Below, piece by piece: positions 18,032 to 26,898 of a stretch of 64,000 nucleotides of DNA (within the stretch, counting starts at the first letter, position 1; every line of letters begins with the position of its first letter). Where the stretch lies: contig NZ_CP095740.1 in NCBI RefSeq assembly GCF_023078455.1, positions 4,423,501 through 4,487,500 of the forward strand. Direction: 5' to 3'. Source of the stretch: Luteibacter aegosomatis. Lineage in GTDB: Bacteria > Pseudomonadota > Gammaproteobacteria > Xanthomonadales > Rhodanobacteraceae. Below the pieces are notes generated by a model. It was not told the origin of the DNA. It saw only the letters and a program-made list of their open reading frames with translations, and did no database searches. Position numbers and translations under genes: made by a program.

Positions 18032-19515
18032 TGCGCGCGCTGACCGCTATCGCCCTCGCTTGCTTCGCCGCCACCGCGGCGGCGGAGCGGGCACCGGATC
18101 TCGTGCTGCGTGGCGAGCTGACCGGCAAGGACCATCACACGTATCGCGAGGCACCCTTCGACGTGCCCAAGGGTACCTCGCGGATCACCATCGACGTGGA
18201 CTACACCGGTCGCGACGAACGCACCACCATCGACCTGGGCCTGCTCGGCCCGGGCGGCTTCGTCGAGCAGGACGGCTTTCGCGGGTGGAGCGGCGGCAAC
18301 AAGCACCGCTTCACCGTGTCGGCCACCGATGCCACGCCTTCTTACCTGCCGGGTGCCATCGAACCGGGCCGCTGGCGACTGGAGCTGGGCATCCCCAACA
18401 TCCGTCCGTCGTCGAAATCCACCTACACCGCGAAGGTGTGGTTCTCGCGCGACGACGAAGGCTTTGGCCCCGAGCGCGGGCTGACCGAGCAACCGCTCGA
18501 CACGCGTGACCGCTGGTACCGTGGCGACCTGCACATGCACAGCGTGCACAGCGACGGCGGCTGCCTCAACGCGTCGGGCACGAAGAAGGTGCCCTGCCCC
18601 TTGTTCCTCACCGTCGACAACGCGTCGAAGCGCGGCCTGGATTTCGTCGCCCTCTCCGAACACAACACCATGTCGCAGGTGTCGGAGATGCGCGCCATGC
18701 AGCCCTATTTCGACACGATGCTGCTGATCCCCGCCCGCGAGATCACCACGTTCGAAGGGCATGCCAACCTGTTCGGCGTGTCCGCGCCGATCGACTTCCG
18801 CCTGGGCACGAAAGACGTACCCGACTGGAACGCGCTGCTCGCCGCCGTGGCGAAAGCCCATGGGGTGATCTCGATCAATCATCCGATGCGGCCCAACGAC
18901 GAAACCTGCATGGGCTGCGGCTTCACCCCGGCCAGTCCGGTGGACATGCGGGGATTCCAGGCGATCGAGGCGGTGAACGGCACCGACACCGGGCGCAAGG
19001 ACAGCGGCATCCCGTTCTGGGAAAAACAGCTCGACGCCGGCCTGCGCATCACCGCCATCGGCGGCAGCGACAGCCACGACGGCAGCAAACCCGGCGTCGG
19101 TACGCCGACCACGGTGGTCCATGCGCGCGAGCTGTCGATCGAAGGCATCCTCGACGGTATCCGCGCGGGGCACGTGTTCGTGGATATCGAGGGCACGAGA
19201 GAGCGCATGCTCGAGGTGCGGGCGCGGGCGGGAGCGCAGGAGGCGGAAATGGGCGACGCGCTCGCCGTCGCGCGCGGCGAGCCGGTGCACGTGGAGGTGC
19301 GCACGGTCGCGCTGTCGGGCCAGAAAATGGTGGTGACCGTGGATGGACGGCGTGTCGAACCGCCCGGGAAGGACGTGATCGGTGCCGGTGGCTCGCAGTC
19401 GTTCGATTGGACCGGCGATGGCAAGGCGCACTGGCTGCGCGTGGACGTGCGCGATGCGCAAGGGCATCTGCTCGTGCTGGGGAATCCGGTGTACGTCAAC
19501 CGGCAGGGCTTCTGA
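18031..19515 (+). CDS. Secreted PHP-domain metallohydrolase, CehA/McbA-like
   Basis: A 494-residue protein with a signal peptide (MRALTAIALACFAATAAAE), hence probably periplasmic. An N-terminal beta-rich domain (about residues 20-150) precedes a PHP-type metal hydrolase domain: DLHMHSVHSDGG with the HxH pair at 168/170, ALSEHNTMSQ, ISINHPMRP and AIGGSDSHDGSKPG. These match the metal ligands of the CehA/McbA family, named for carbaryl hydrolase; most members have unknown natural substrates. The ATG overlaps the stop of the TonB receptor (TGATG), so the receptor probably imports a compound this enzyme processes, or its product. A small C-terminal beta domain follows the catalytic region. Confidence 0.88.
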   Translation: MRALTAIALACFAATAAAERAPDLVLRGELTGKDHHTYREAPFDVPKGTSRITIDVDYTGRDERTTIDLGLLGPGGFVEQDGFRGWSGGNKHRFTVSATDATPSYLPGAIEPGRWRLELGIPNIRPSSKSTYTAKVWFSRDDEGFGPERGLTEQPLDTRDRWYRGDLHMHSVHSDGGCLNASGTKKVPCPLFLTVDNASKRGLDFVALSEHNTMSQVSEMRAMQPYFDTMLLIPAREITTFEGHANLFGVSAPIDFRLGTKDVPDWNALLAAVAKAHGVISINHPMRPNDETCMGCGFTPASPVDMRGFQAIEAVNGTDTGRKDSGIPFWEKQLDAGLRITAIGGSDSHDGSKPGVGTPTTVVHARELSIEGILDGIRAGHVFVDIEGTRERMLEVRARAGAQEAEMGDALAVARGEPVHVEVRTVALSGQKMVVTVDGRRVEPPGKDVIGAGGSQSFDWTGDGKAHWLRVDVRDAQGHLLVLGNPVYVNRQGF

Positions 19516-19563
19516 ATCAAGAGCCGATGTCATGCTGTCGCACCCTCCGACGAGAGGCGCCGG

Positions 19564-20265
19564 TCAGCCCAGCCCCGTCCGCGCTAAAGCCCATACGTCG
19601 ACCCGTTCCACCCCGGCGTCTCGTAGCGCGCGAGCACAAGCACCCAACGTCGCCCCGGTCGTCATCACATCGTCCACCACGGCGACATGTCGAACGTCCG
19701 GCACCCGCCGCACCGCGAACGCGCCACGCACGTTACGCGCCCGCTCCACGGCATCCAGTTCGCTCTGCGCATCCGTCGCTCGCACGCGCTCGACTGCGTC
19801 GAAGCACAGGGAAACGCCGAAGCGCCGCGCCAGCGGCTTCACCAGTTCCAGGGCCTGGTTGAATCCTCGCGCACGCAACCGCGACACATGCAGCGGCACG
19901 GGCACGATGGCTTGCGGTAACTCATCCGGTGGATCCGCTCGCAACCAGCACTGCGACAGCGTCCGCCCGGCGGCGAGTTGCCCGTGGAACTTGAACCGGC
20001 TTTCCAGCCGATCCAGGGGCAGGGCGTAACGAAAAGGCACCCAGATAGCGTGCCAGGGTGGCGGTTTACGCTGGCACTGGCCGCAAACGGCCGTCTCGCG
20101 CGGCAGCGGCAGGGCACAACGCAGGCAGCGCATGCCGTTCAGGGGGAGGGACGCCAGGCAGCCGGCACACAACTCGGTGCCGTCGACGCCCCGGTCGCCG
20201 CAGGCCATGCAACGCGGCGGGAGGACGAAACGCCCCGCCGCCGCCAGCCATTCACGCGCATCCAT
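19564..20265 (-). CDS. comF: ComF family phosphoribosyltransferase-like protein
   Basis: A 233-residue protein with an N-terminal zinc-ribbon region of paired cysteines (CMACGDRG, CAGC, CLRC, CGQC) and a C-terminal phosphoribosyltransferase domain whose PRPP-loop motif reads VAVVDDVMTTGATL. In naturally competent bacteria ComF supports uptake or processing of transforming DNA. In xanthomonads comF commonly lies divergent from bioB, as here. It begins 15 bases after the small membrane protein gene and shares its leftward transcript. The conserved RGFNQALELVKPLARR segment is intact. Confidence 0.92.
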   Translation of the reverse strand: MDAREWLAAAGRFVLPPRCMACGDRGVDGTELCAGCLASLPLNGMRCLRCALPLPRETAVCGQCQRKPPPWHAIWVPFRYALPLDRLESRFKFHGQLAAGRTLSQCWLRADPPDELPQAIVPVPLHVSRLRARGFNQALELVKPLARRFGVSLCFDAVERVRATDAQSELDAVERARNVRGAFAVRRVPDVRHVAVVDDVMTTGATLGACARALRDAGVERVDVWALARTGLG

Positions 20266-20280
20266 GCGTCGGAAAGCGCC

Positions 20281-20487
20281 TCAGTCGCGCCGACGGAACA
20301 TCGCCGCGTCGACGATCGACCACAGGTGGATGATCCAGCCCAGCCAGATCACCCACAGTACCGCCGCCAGAACGAACATGATGAGCGCCTTGAAGACCCG
20401 GCCCTGCACCAGTTGGCCCAGGCCCGGGATGAAGAAGCTGCAGATCGCCGCAAGCACGTTGCCGCCGCTGCCCTGACCCTCGCTCAT
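20281..20487 (-). CDS. Small membrane protein with PGLGQ motif
   Basis: A 68-residue protein with two closely spaced hydrophobic segments, ICSFFIPGLGQLVQG and IMFVLAAVLWVIWLGWIIHLW. The FIPGLGQ motif and length recall TM2-type and related small membrane proteins of unknown function. ATG 20487 is preferred over the longer frame because GGAGGT lies just upstream. It is the first gene of the leftward unit with comF, and its leader faces the bioB promoter. No function can be assigned. Confidence 0.75.
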   Translation of the reverse strand: MSEGQGSGGNVLAAICSFFIPGLGQLVQGRVFKALIMFVLAAVLWVIWLGWIIHLWSIVDAAMFRRRD

Positions 20488-20541
20488 GGGAATACCTCCG
20501 TCGGTGGGTAACCCGATGGTAGAGCGGCGGCGGCCCACCCG

Positions 20542-20575
20542 ATGTAAACCACAGAAACGTCATTCAGGTTGACAA
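20542..20575. promoter_or_regulatory. BirA-like biotin operator
   Basis: ATGTAAACC (20542-20550), a 16-base spacer, and GGTTGACAA (20567-20575) match the known BirA operator halves TTGTAAACC and GGTTTACAA at eight of nine positions each, with the expected spacing. It lies between the divergent membrane-protein/comF unit and bioB, ending 47 bases before the bioB ATG. BirA with biotinoyl-AMP bound here would repress the bio operon. Confidence 0.8.
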
Positions 20576-20622
20576 CAGCACATCCCCTGCCGACACTTCG
20601 CGCCTTCGCCCCGGGAGCCCCC

Positions 20623-21627
20623 ATGACCGCAGCCATCCGCCACGACTGGTCCCGCGAGGAGGTCGAGCACCTTTTCGCCCTTCCCTTCAACGACCTGCTG
20701 TTCCAGGCGCAGACCGTCCACCGGCAATACCACGATCCGAACGCCGTGCAGGTATCCACCCTGCTGTCGATCAAGACCGGCGGTTGTCCCGAGGACTGCG
20801 CCTACTGCCCGCAGGCGGCCCGCTACGCCACCGGCGTGAAGGCCGAGAAGCTGATGAGCGTGGAAGCCGTGCTCGCCAAGGCACAGGCTGCCAAGGACGC
20901 GGGCGCCAGCCGCTTCTGCATGGGCGCCGCCTGGCGCTCGCCGAAAGACCGCGACGTGGCCAAGGTGGCCGAAATCGTCGGCGCGGTGAAGGCGCTGGGC
21001 CTGCAGACCTGCGCCACGCTGGGCATGCTCACCGGCCCGCAGGCCGAGACCCTCAAGAGCGCCGGCCTGGATTTCTACAACCACAACATCGACACGGCGC
21101 CGGATTACTACGGCGAGATCATCCACACCCGCGACATGCAGGACCGCCTGGACACGCTCGAACACGTGCGCGCCGCGGGCATGAAGACCTGCTGCGGCGG
21201 CATCGTGGGCATGGGCGAGTCGCGCGCGCAGCGCGCCGGCCTGCTGCAGACCCTCGCCAACCTGCCCGAACATCCCGAATCGGTGCCGATCAACCGCCTC
21301 GTGCAGGTGGCCGGCACGCCGCTGGCGGGCACGGATGAGCTGGATCCCTTCGAATTCGTGCGCAGCATCGCCGTGGCCCGCATCCTCATGCCGGCCTCGG
21401 TGGTGCGGCTGTCGGCGGGGCGGGAATCGATGGACGACGCCCTGCAGGCGCTCTGCTTCGCCGCGGGCGCCAACTCGATCTTCTACGGCGAAAAGCTGCT
21501 CACCACGGGCAACCCCGACGTGGAGCACGACCGCCGCCTGTTCGGGCGCCTCGGCCTGAAGCCGATGGAAGTGGCATTCGAACCCGGCACCGTGCACGCG
21601 GATATCGTCGAACCCGCCGTCGCATGA
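20623..21627 (+). CDS. bioB: Biotin synthase
   Basis: Radical SAM enzyme that inserts sulfur into dethiobiotin, the last step of biotin synthesis. The 334-residue product carries the [4Fe-4S] CxxxCxxC motif [12 protein letters not shown] with Cys55, 59 and 62. The [2Fe-2S]-associated segments [32 protein letters not shown] and [13 protein letters not shown] follow. ATG 20623 is chosen because a GGGAG site precedes it and the protein then has family length; the frame from 20569 starts inside the operator. It is the first gene of bioB-bioF-trhO-bioH-bioC, and its stop overlaps the bioF start. Confidence 0.97.
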   Translation: MTAAIRHDWSREEVEHLFALPFNDLLFQAQTVHRQYHDPNAVQVSTLLSIKTGGCPEDCAYCPQAARYATGVKAEKLMSVEAVLAKAQAAKDAGASRFCMGAAWRSPKDRDVAKVAEIVGAVKALGLQTCATLGMLTGPQAETLKSAGLDFYNHNIDTAPDYYGEIIHTRDMQDRLDTLEHVRAAGMKTCCGGIVGMGESRAQRAGLLQTLANLPEHPESVPINRLVQVAGTPLAGTDELDPFEFVRSIAVARILMPASVVRLSAGRESMDDALQALCFAAGANSIFYGEKLLTTGNPDVEHDRRLFGRLGLKPMEVAFEPGTVHADIVEPAVA

Positions 21628-22835
21628 GCCGGCCCGGTCTCCGCGCCCGCGTGGAGGCCGCACGCGCGCTTCGCCAACACGAAGGCCTGCTGCGCCGCAC
21701 GCGCACCTGCGACGTGCTGCCCGGCGGGCGCCGTGTCGTGGAAGGCCGCATCCTGTCGGATTTCTGTGGCAACGATTACCTGGGCATCGCCGGCCACCGC
21801 GATCTCGTCGCCGCGCTGACCCGCTCGGCCAGCGTCGAAGGCGTAGGCACCGGCGCCGCGCACCTGGTCAGCGGCCACCGTGGCGAACACGCCGCGCTGG
21901 AAGAAGAACTCGCCGACTGGACCGGGCGCGAACGCGCCCTGCTCTTCTCCACCGGGGTGATGGCCAACCTCGGCACGCTGCAGGCGTTGCTCGGGTCCAC
22001 CGTGCACGGCCGCCAGGAAGCGCTCTGCGTGCAGGATCGCCTCAACCACGCCAGCCTGATCGACGGCGCGATGCTCGCCGGCGCTGATCTGCTTCGTTAT
22101 CCCCACGCCGATGCCGAGGCCGCGGCGCGCCAGCTCGACGCCCGCCCCGAGCTGCCCGCGCTGCTGGCGACCGACGGCGTGTTCAGCATGGACGGCGACG
22201 TGGCGCCCCTGGCCGCCCTGGCCCGGGCCTGCGGCGAGCGCGATGCACTGCTCTACGTGGACGATGCCCATGGCCTGGGGGTACTGGGCCCGCAGGGCGC
22301 CGGCTCGGTCGCCGAGGCCGGCCTCGGTCCGCGCGAGGTGCCCGTGCTCATGGGAACGCTGGGCAAGGCCCTGGGCTGCGCCGGCGCCTTCGTGGCGGGA
22401 GACGCCGACCTCATCGAGGCCGTTACGCAGTTTGCCCGCTCCTACGTCTACACCACCGCCATGCCCGCCGCGCTGGCGGCCGCCACGCGCGCTGCCGTGC
22501 ATCTGGTACGCACCGACCGCGAGGGGCGGCGGGAGCGCCTGCGCGCCAACGTCATCCGCTTCCGCGCCGGGGCCGTGCAACTGGGCCTGGCGCTGATGCC
22601 CTCGGACACCGCGATCCAGCCACTGGTGATGGGCTCCGCCGAGGCCGCCACCGAGGCCGCGAGGCAGCTGGAAGCCGCGGGATTCCTCGTGGTGGCGATC
22701 CGCCCGCCCACCGTGCCGCGCGGCTCCGCCCGCCTGCGCATCACGCTCTCGGCGTCCCACACGCCCGACCGCATCGACGCCCTGCTGGGGGCGCTGGAAC
22801 GGCTGCCGGTGCCCCGCGAGGCCACGGCCGTATAA
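21624..22835 (+). CDS. bioF: 8-amino-7-oxononanoate synthase
   Basis: PLP enzyme that condenses pimeloyl-ACP with alanine, the first step of biotin ring assembly. The 403-residue product shows [50 protein letters not shown] and the PLP lysine in [12 protein letters not shown] near residue 248. The start ATGA overlaps the bioB stop. BioC and BioH, encoded downstream, supply its pimeloyl-ACP substrate. Confidence 0.96.
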   Translation: MSRPGLRARVEAARALRQHEGLLRRTRTCDVLPGGRRVVEGRILSDFCGNDYLGIAGHRDLVAALTRSASVEGVGTGAAHLVSGHRGEHAALEEELADWTGRERALLFSTGVMANLGTLQALLGSTVHGRQEALCVQDRLNHASLIDGAMLAGADLLRYPHADAEAAARQLDARPELPALLATDGVFSMDGDVAPLAALARACGERDALLYVDDAHGLGVLGPQGAGSVAEAGLGPREVPVLMGTLGKALGCAGAFVAGDADLIEAVTQFARSYVYTTAMPAALAAATRAAVHLVRTDREGRRERLRANVIRFRAGAVQLGLALMPSDTAIQPLVMGSAEAATEAARQLEAAGFLVVAIRPPTVPRGSARLRITLSASHTPDRIDALLGALERLPVPREATAV

Positions 22836-22857
22836 TGGGCGGCCGCAGGCCCCACGC

Positions 22858-23601
22858 ATGTCCATGTCGATCCTCAACATTTCCGCCTACAAGTTCGTCG
22901 CCCTCGACGAACCCGCCGTGCTGCGCGAAGCGATCGCGGCACGCTGCGAGGCGTTGGCGCTCAAGGGCACCATCCTGCTCGCCCCCGAGGGCATCAACCT
23001 GTTCCTCGCCGGCCCGCGCGAGGCGGTGGATGCCTTCATGGCGTGGTTGCGCAAGGACGCCCGCTTTGCCGACATCGAGCCGAAGGAGAGCTGGTCCGAC
23101 GAGGTGCCCTTCGGTCGCATGCGCGTACGCCTGAAGAAGGAAATCATCACCATGCACGCGCCCGCGATCCGCCCCGAGGCGGGTCGTGCGCCGCACGTGC
23201 TGCCCCGCGATCTTCGCCGCTGGCTCGATACCGGCCGCGACGACGAGGGCCGCGAGGTGGTGCTGCTCGATACGCGCAACGATTACGAAGTGGCCGCCGG
23301 CACCTTCGAGAACACCGTCGACTACGGCCTGTCGAGCTTCACCGGATTCCCCGATGCCGTCGCCGCCGACCGCGCGCGATTCGACGGCAAGACGGTGGTG
23401 TCGTTCTGCACCGGCGGCATCCGCTGCGAGAAGGCGGCCATCCACATGCGCAAGATCGGCATCGAACACGTCTTCCAATTGGAGGGCGGCATCCTGAAGT
23501 ATTTCGAGGACGTCGGCGGCGCGCATTGGCGCGGCGACTGCTTCGTGTTCGACGGACGCGGTGCGGTGGATCCCTCGCTCGCGCCGAGCACCGCGCCATG
23601 A
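22858..23601 (+). CDS. trhO: tRNA uridine 5-hydroxylase TrhO (YceA-like rhodanese)
   Basis: Rhodanese-homology protein of the TrhO/YceA (UPF0176) family, which hydroxylates U34 of certain tRNAs on the way to 5-oxyacetyl or methoxy uridine. The 247-residue product has the N-terminal UPF0176 domain with [19 protein letters not shown] rhodanese domain follows with [16 protein letters not shown], the active-cysteine loop [13 protein letters not shown] and [13 protein letters not shown]. It lies between bioF (22-base gap) and bioH (ATGA overlap), so it is transcribed and translationally coupled with biotin genes although no role in biotin synthesis is known. Confidence 0.9.
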   Translation: MSMSILNISAYKFVALDEPAVLREAIAARCEALALKGTILLAPEGINLFLAGPREAVDAFMAWLRKDARFADIEPKESWSDEVPFGRMRVRLKKEIITMHAPAIRPEAGRAPHVLPRDLRRWLDTGRDDEGREVVLLDTRNDYEVAAGTFENTVDYGLSSFTGFPDAVAADRARFDGKTVVSFCTGGIRCEKAAIHMRKIGIEHVFQLEGGILKYFEDVGGAHWRGDCFVFDGRGAVDPSLAPSTAP

Positions 23602-24368
23602 GCGGGCTGTACATCGAGCGGCGCGGCCGGGGCGACATTCCGCTGGTGATGCTCCACGGCTGGGCCATGCACGGCGGCATCCTCGCGCCGCTGGCCGAGG
23701 CCCTCGACGCACGGTTCGACATGTACGTGGTCGACCTGCCCGGCCACGGCCACTCGCGCGACTCGAACGTTCCGCTCGATCCGGCCGCCTGCGCCCGGGC
23801 CATCGCCGACGACGTGCCGCCCGCCGCGTGGCTGGGATGGTCGATGGGCGGCCTGGTGGCACTGGTGGCCGCGCTCGAACTGGGGGATCACGTACGTGCC
23901 CTCGTGCCCGTCTGTTCCACCCCGCGCTTCGTGCGCGCGGACGATTGGCCGCAGGGCAACGACGTCGCCATGGTGCAAAAGCTCGCCGCCGATCTCGACG
24001 CCGACTACAAGGCCACCGTCGACCGCTTCATCGCCCTCGAAGCGCTGGGCAGCGCCGATCCCAAGACCGAAACGCGCAAGCTCAAGGACGAAGCCTACGC
24101 GCGCGGCGAACCCGATCCGCGGGTACTCATGGAAGGCCTGCGCCTGCTCGAGGCGACCGACCTGCGTTCCCGCCTGGGCGAACTGCGCCAGCCCAACCTG
24201 TGGATCGCCGGACGCCGCGACCGCATCGTGCACCCCGAGGCCATGCGCTGGTCGGCGCAGGCCGCCGACGGTCGTTTCGAGGAAATCAACGCCGGGCACG
24301 CGCCCTTCATCGGACACGCCGACGACCTCGCGCGCGTCATCACGTCCTTCACTGAAACCCACGCATGA
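23598..24368 (+). CDS. bioH: Pimeloyl-ACP methyl ester carboxylesterase
   Basis: Alpha/beta hydrolase that removes the methyl group from pimeloyl-ACP methyl ester, ending the BioC-BioH pimelate route. The 256-residue product has the oxyanion segment [10 protein letters not shown]. The nucleophile elbow is GWSMGG with Ser82, the acid Asp208 lies in [11 protein letters not shown], and His234 in [10 protein letters not shown] completes the triad. The [10 protein letters not shown] motif is typical. Starts and stops overlap both neighbours, trhO and bioC, by four bases. Confidence 0.95.
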   Translation: MSGLYIERRGRGDIPLVMLHGWAMHGGILAPLAEALDARFDMYVVDLPGHGHSRDSNVPLDPAACARAIADDVPPAAWLGWSMGGLVALVAALELGDHVRALVPVCSTPRFVRADDWPQGNDVAMVQKLAADLDADYKATVDRFIALEALGSADPKTETRKLKDEAYARGEPDPRVLMEGLRLLEATDLRSRLGELRQPNLWIAGRRDRIVHPEAMRWSAQAADGRFEEINAGHAPFIGHADDLARVITSFTETHA

Positions 24369-25255
24369 GCGATTTCCATTTCGACCGCCGCCAGGTCCGC
24401 CGCAACTTCGGCCGCGCCGCGGGCACCTACGAAAAGCACGACGCGCTCCAGCGCGAGGTGCAATCGACGTTGATCGACCGTCTCGAGGTCTACACGCCGG
24501 TGCCCGAGGTGGTGCTCGACGTGGGTGCCGGCACCGGGCGTGGCAGCGCGGCGCTGAAGAAGCGCTATCCCAAGGCGCAGGTCATCGCCATGGACCTCGC
24601 CCTGCCGATGCTTCGCCAGGCGAAGCACAACGCGGGCTGGCTCAAGCCGTTCTCGCGCGTGGCCGCCGATGCGTACACGCTGCCGGTGCACGACCGCAGC
24701 GTCGACATCCTCTTTTCCAACCTCTGCTTCCAGTGGTGCGAAGACCTGCCGCGCCTGTTTGCCGAGTGCGCACGCGTGCTCAAGCCCGGCGGCCTGCTGA
24801 CGTTCTCCACGTTCGGCCCCGATACGCTGACCGAACTGCGCAGCGCGTGGGCGGCGGCCGACGAGCACGCGCACGTGGCACGTTTCCTCGACATGCACGA
24901 CGTAGGCGATGCCATGCTGGCCCAGGGCCTGCGCGATCCGGTGCTGTTCGCCGAACGCTATACGCTCACCTATCCGACGCCACGCGCCTTGCTCGACGAG
25001 TTGCGCGGCCTGGGAGCCAACAACGCCGATGCCGATCGTTCGCGCGGGCTGACCGGCAAGCAGCATTACCGGCGGATGATCGAGGCGTACGAGGCGATGC
25101 GTAGCGACGGGACGATCCCTTCCACGTGGGAAGTCGTGACGGCTTACGCGTGGGGAGCGCCGGAAGGGCAGTCGCGCCGGGAGGGGAGCGGCGAGGTCGC
25201 CAGCTTCCCGATCGACAAGTTGCGTGGATCGCGGCGGAAGACGCCGTTCGGTTGA
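24365..25255 (+). CDS. bioC: Malonyl-ACP O-methyltransferase
   Basis: SAM-dependent methyltransferase that methylates malonyl-ACP to start fatty-acid-based pimelate synthesis. The 296-residue product opens with the family signature FDRRQVRRNFGRAAGTYEKH, followed by the SAM motif VLDVGAGTGRGSAAL, VDILFSNLCFQWCEDLPRLF and LKPGGLLTFSTFGPDTL. It is the last gene of the bio operon and overlaps bioH. About 20 bases after its stop, an inverted repeat GGGCTCC/GGAGCCC (25278-25309) may end the transcript. No bioA or bioD is in the window. Confidence 0.94.
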   Translation: MSDFHFDRRQVRRNFGRAAGTYEKHDALQREVQSTLIDRLEVYTPVPEVVLDVGAGTGRGSAALKKRYPKAQVIAMDLALPMLRQAKHNAGWLKPFSRVAADAYTLPVHDRSVDILFSNLCFQWCEDLPRLFAECARVLKPGGLLTFSTFGPDTLTELRSAWAAADEHAHVARFLDMHDVGDAMLAQGLRDPVLFAERYTLTYPTPRALLDELRGLGANNADADRSRGLTGKQHYRRMIEAYEAMRSDGTIPSTWEVVTAYAWGAPEGQSRREGSGEVASFPIDKLRGSRRKTPFG

Positions 25256-25319
25256 GCGGCATCGCTCGCCGTGAACCGGGGCTCCGGGTCCCTTCGCACG
25301 CAGGAGCCCAGGACCTCGG

Positions 25320-26204
25320 TCATCCCGAAGCGCGACGCGTCGCCACGAGCTTCTCCAACGCCCCGGCATCCCCCGGCGCCTTCACCTTCGCATCGTTGTC
25401 GAAATACACGTAAACATCCCGCGCCGCCCGCTTCGGCGGCGCCTTGCGCGAGATGCGTGGATCACCGGCGGGCTGCGCGCCGCGCGCCCACGCACGCACC
25501 CGCCGCGCCCACTCCTTCAACGCTTTCTCCCCATAACCGCTGGCGTACAGCTGGATGTCGCCGTGAAGACGCACGTAGACGAATCCCGCCGTCACGTCGA
25601 AATACCGGGGGAACTTGCCCGCCGCATCGGCCACCACGAGTCCGATGCCATGCTTGCGCAGCAGGTCGATGAAGGCGGGATCGACGAAGCTCTCGTGACG
25701 GATCTCCACCGCATGGCGCAACCGTCGCGACCGATCCACCGCCAGCCACGCGCGTTTCTTCAGTTTCGCGTCGTGGCGACGTCCCAGTGCCGCGGCATCC
25801 CTCGTGGTACGCGGCAATTGCGCGAAAAACGCATCCATGAGGTCCGCGTCGAAGCGGAAGTTCGGCGGGAACTGCCACAGGATCGGCCCCAGCTTTTCCC
25901 TCAGCGCCAATACGCCGGACGCGAAGAAATTCGCGAGCGGCGCCTCAACGTCGCGCAACCGCTTCACGTGGGTGATGAATCGAGGTCCCTTTACCGCGAA
26001 AACGAAACCTCGGGGCGTATCGTCATACCAGCGGCGGTAACTGTCCGGGCTCTGCAACGAGTAGAACGATCCGTTGATCTCGATGGTCCGGAACCGGCGC
26101 GAGGCGAATGCCAGCTCGTCGCGCTGCACGAGATCCTCAGGATAGAAGACGCCGCGCCACGGCGCGTAACGCCAGCCGGAAATGCCGATGCGAACGGTAG
26201 CCAT
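25320..26204 (-). CDS. DUF72 family protein (YecE-like)
   Basis: A 294-residue DUF72 protein, a TIM-barrel family of unknown biochemical role. The hallmark opening is VRIGISGWRYAPWRGVFYP, and FRTIEINGSFYSLQSPDSYRRW, FVFAVKGPRFITH, LGPILWQFPPNF and AVEIRHESF are present. ATG 26204 is preferred; the longer frame would start with TTG and add an unrelated leader overlapping the Tag gene end. It follows tag on the same strand. A C-terminal VYVYFDNDAKVKAPGDA segment matches the family's end. Confidence 0.88.
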   Translation of the reverse strand: MATVRIGISGWRYAPWRGVFYPEDLVQRDELAFASRRFRTIEINGSFYSLQSPDSYRRWYDDTPRGFVFAVKGPRFITHVKRLRDVEAPLANFFASGVLALREKLGPILWQFPPNFRFDADLMDAFFAQLPRTTRDAAALGRRHDAKLKKRAWLAVDRSRRLRHAVEIRHESFVDPAFIDLLRKHGIGLVVADAAGKFPRYFDVTAGFVYVRLHGDIQLYASGYGEKALKEWARRVRAWARGAQPAGDPRISRKAPPKRAARDVYVYFDNDAKVKAPGDAGALEKLVATRRASG

Positions 26205-26251
26205 GGCACCATGGCATCGCGCGAGCCGTGCACTTGCGGTGAACGCTTTCG

Positions 26252-26806
26252 TCAATCGCGTTCACGACGGAAGCAGCCGTCCAGGTGATCGTCGATCATG
26301 CCCGACGATTGCATCAGGGCGTAGCAGATGGCCGTGCCGGCGAACTGGAATCCACGCTTGCGCAGCGCTTCGCTCATGCGATCGGAGCGGATGCTCCTGG
26401 AAGGCATCTCGTCGACGTGGCGGACCCGGTTGACCACGGTCCGGCCGTCGACGAACGACCAGAGGAACGCGGCCAGGGATCCCTCGGCGTCGACGAGACG
26501 CAGCGCGGCCCGGGCGTTGTTGCGCACGGACGCCAGCTTGAGCCGATGACGGATGATGCGGCGATCCGTCGCGATGCGCGCCATGGCCTCGTCGTCGAGC
26601 GCCGCGACGGCGGCGATATCGTAATCGAGGAACACGCGCCGATAGGCGGCACGCTTGGCCAGGACGGTACGCCAGGCCAGGCCGGCTTGCGCGCCTCGCA
26701 GGACGAGAAGTTCGAACAGCCTGCGGTCGTCGTGCGTGGGCACGCCCCATTCGGTGTCGTGGTAAACGCGTTCCGCGTCGGTCGTATCGGCCCATTCGCA
26801 GCGCAT
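26252..26806 (-). CDS. tag: DNA-3-methyladenine glycosylase I
   Basis: Base-excision repair glycosylase that removes 3-methyladenine from alkylated DNA. Starting at ATG 26806 the product has 184 residues, matching the family (about 187). It begins MRCEWADTT with the zinc cysteine, then YHDTEWGVPTHDDRRLFELL, and ends with the zinc His/Cys pair in MIDDHLDGCF. QFAGTAICYALMQ and LAKRAAYRRVF match the HhH glycosylase core. The longer frame from 26866 adds 20 residues that are unlikely to belong. It is divergent from the EamA transporter and upstream of the DUF72 gene. Confidence 0.92.
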   Translation of the reverse strand: MRCEWADTTDAERVYHDTEWGVPTHDDRRLFELLVLRGAQAGLAWRTVLAKRAAYRRVFLDYDIAAVAALDDEAMARIATDRRIIRHRLKLASVRNNARAALRLVDAEGSLAAFLWSFVDGRTVVNRVRHVDEMPSRSIRSDRMSEALRKRGFQFAGTAICYALMQSSGMIDDHLDGCFRRERD

Positions 26807-26898
26807 CGGCGGCGCCCCTCGTCCTTTCCTCGGAGCGAACGAGAATATCGACGCGTTTTCCGTCAAGATGTCCGTTTTTCACGGTGTCCGGCGTACGC

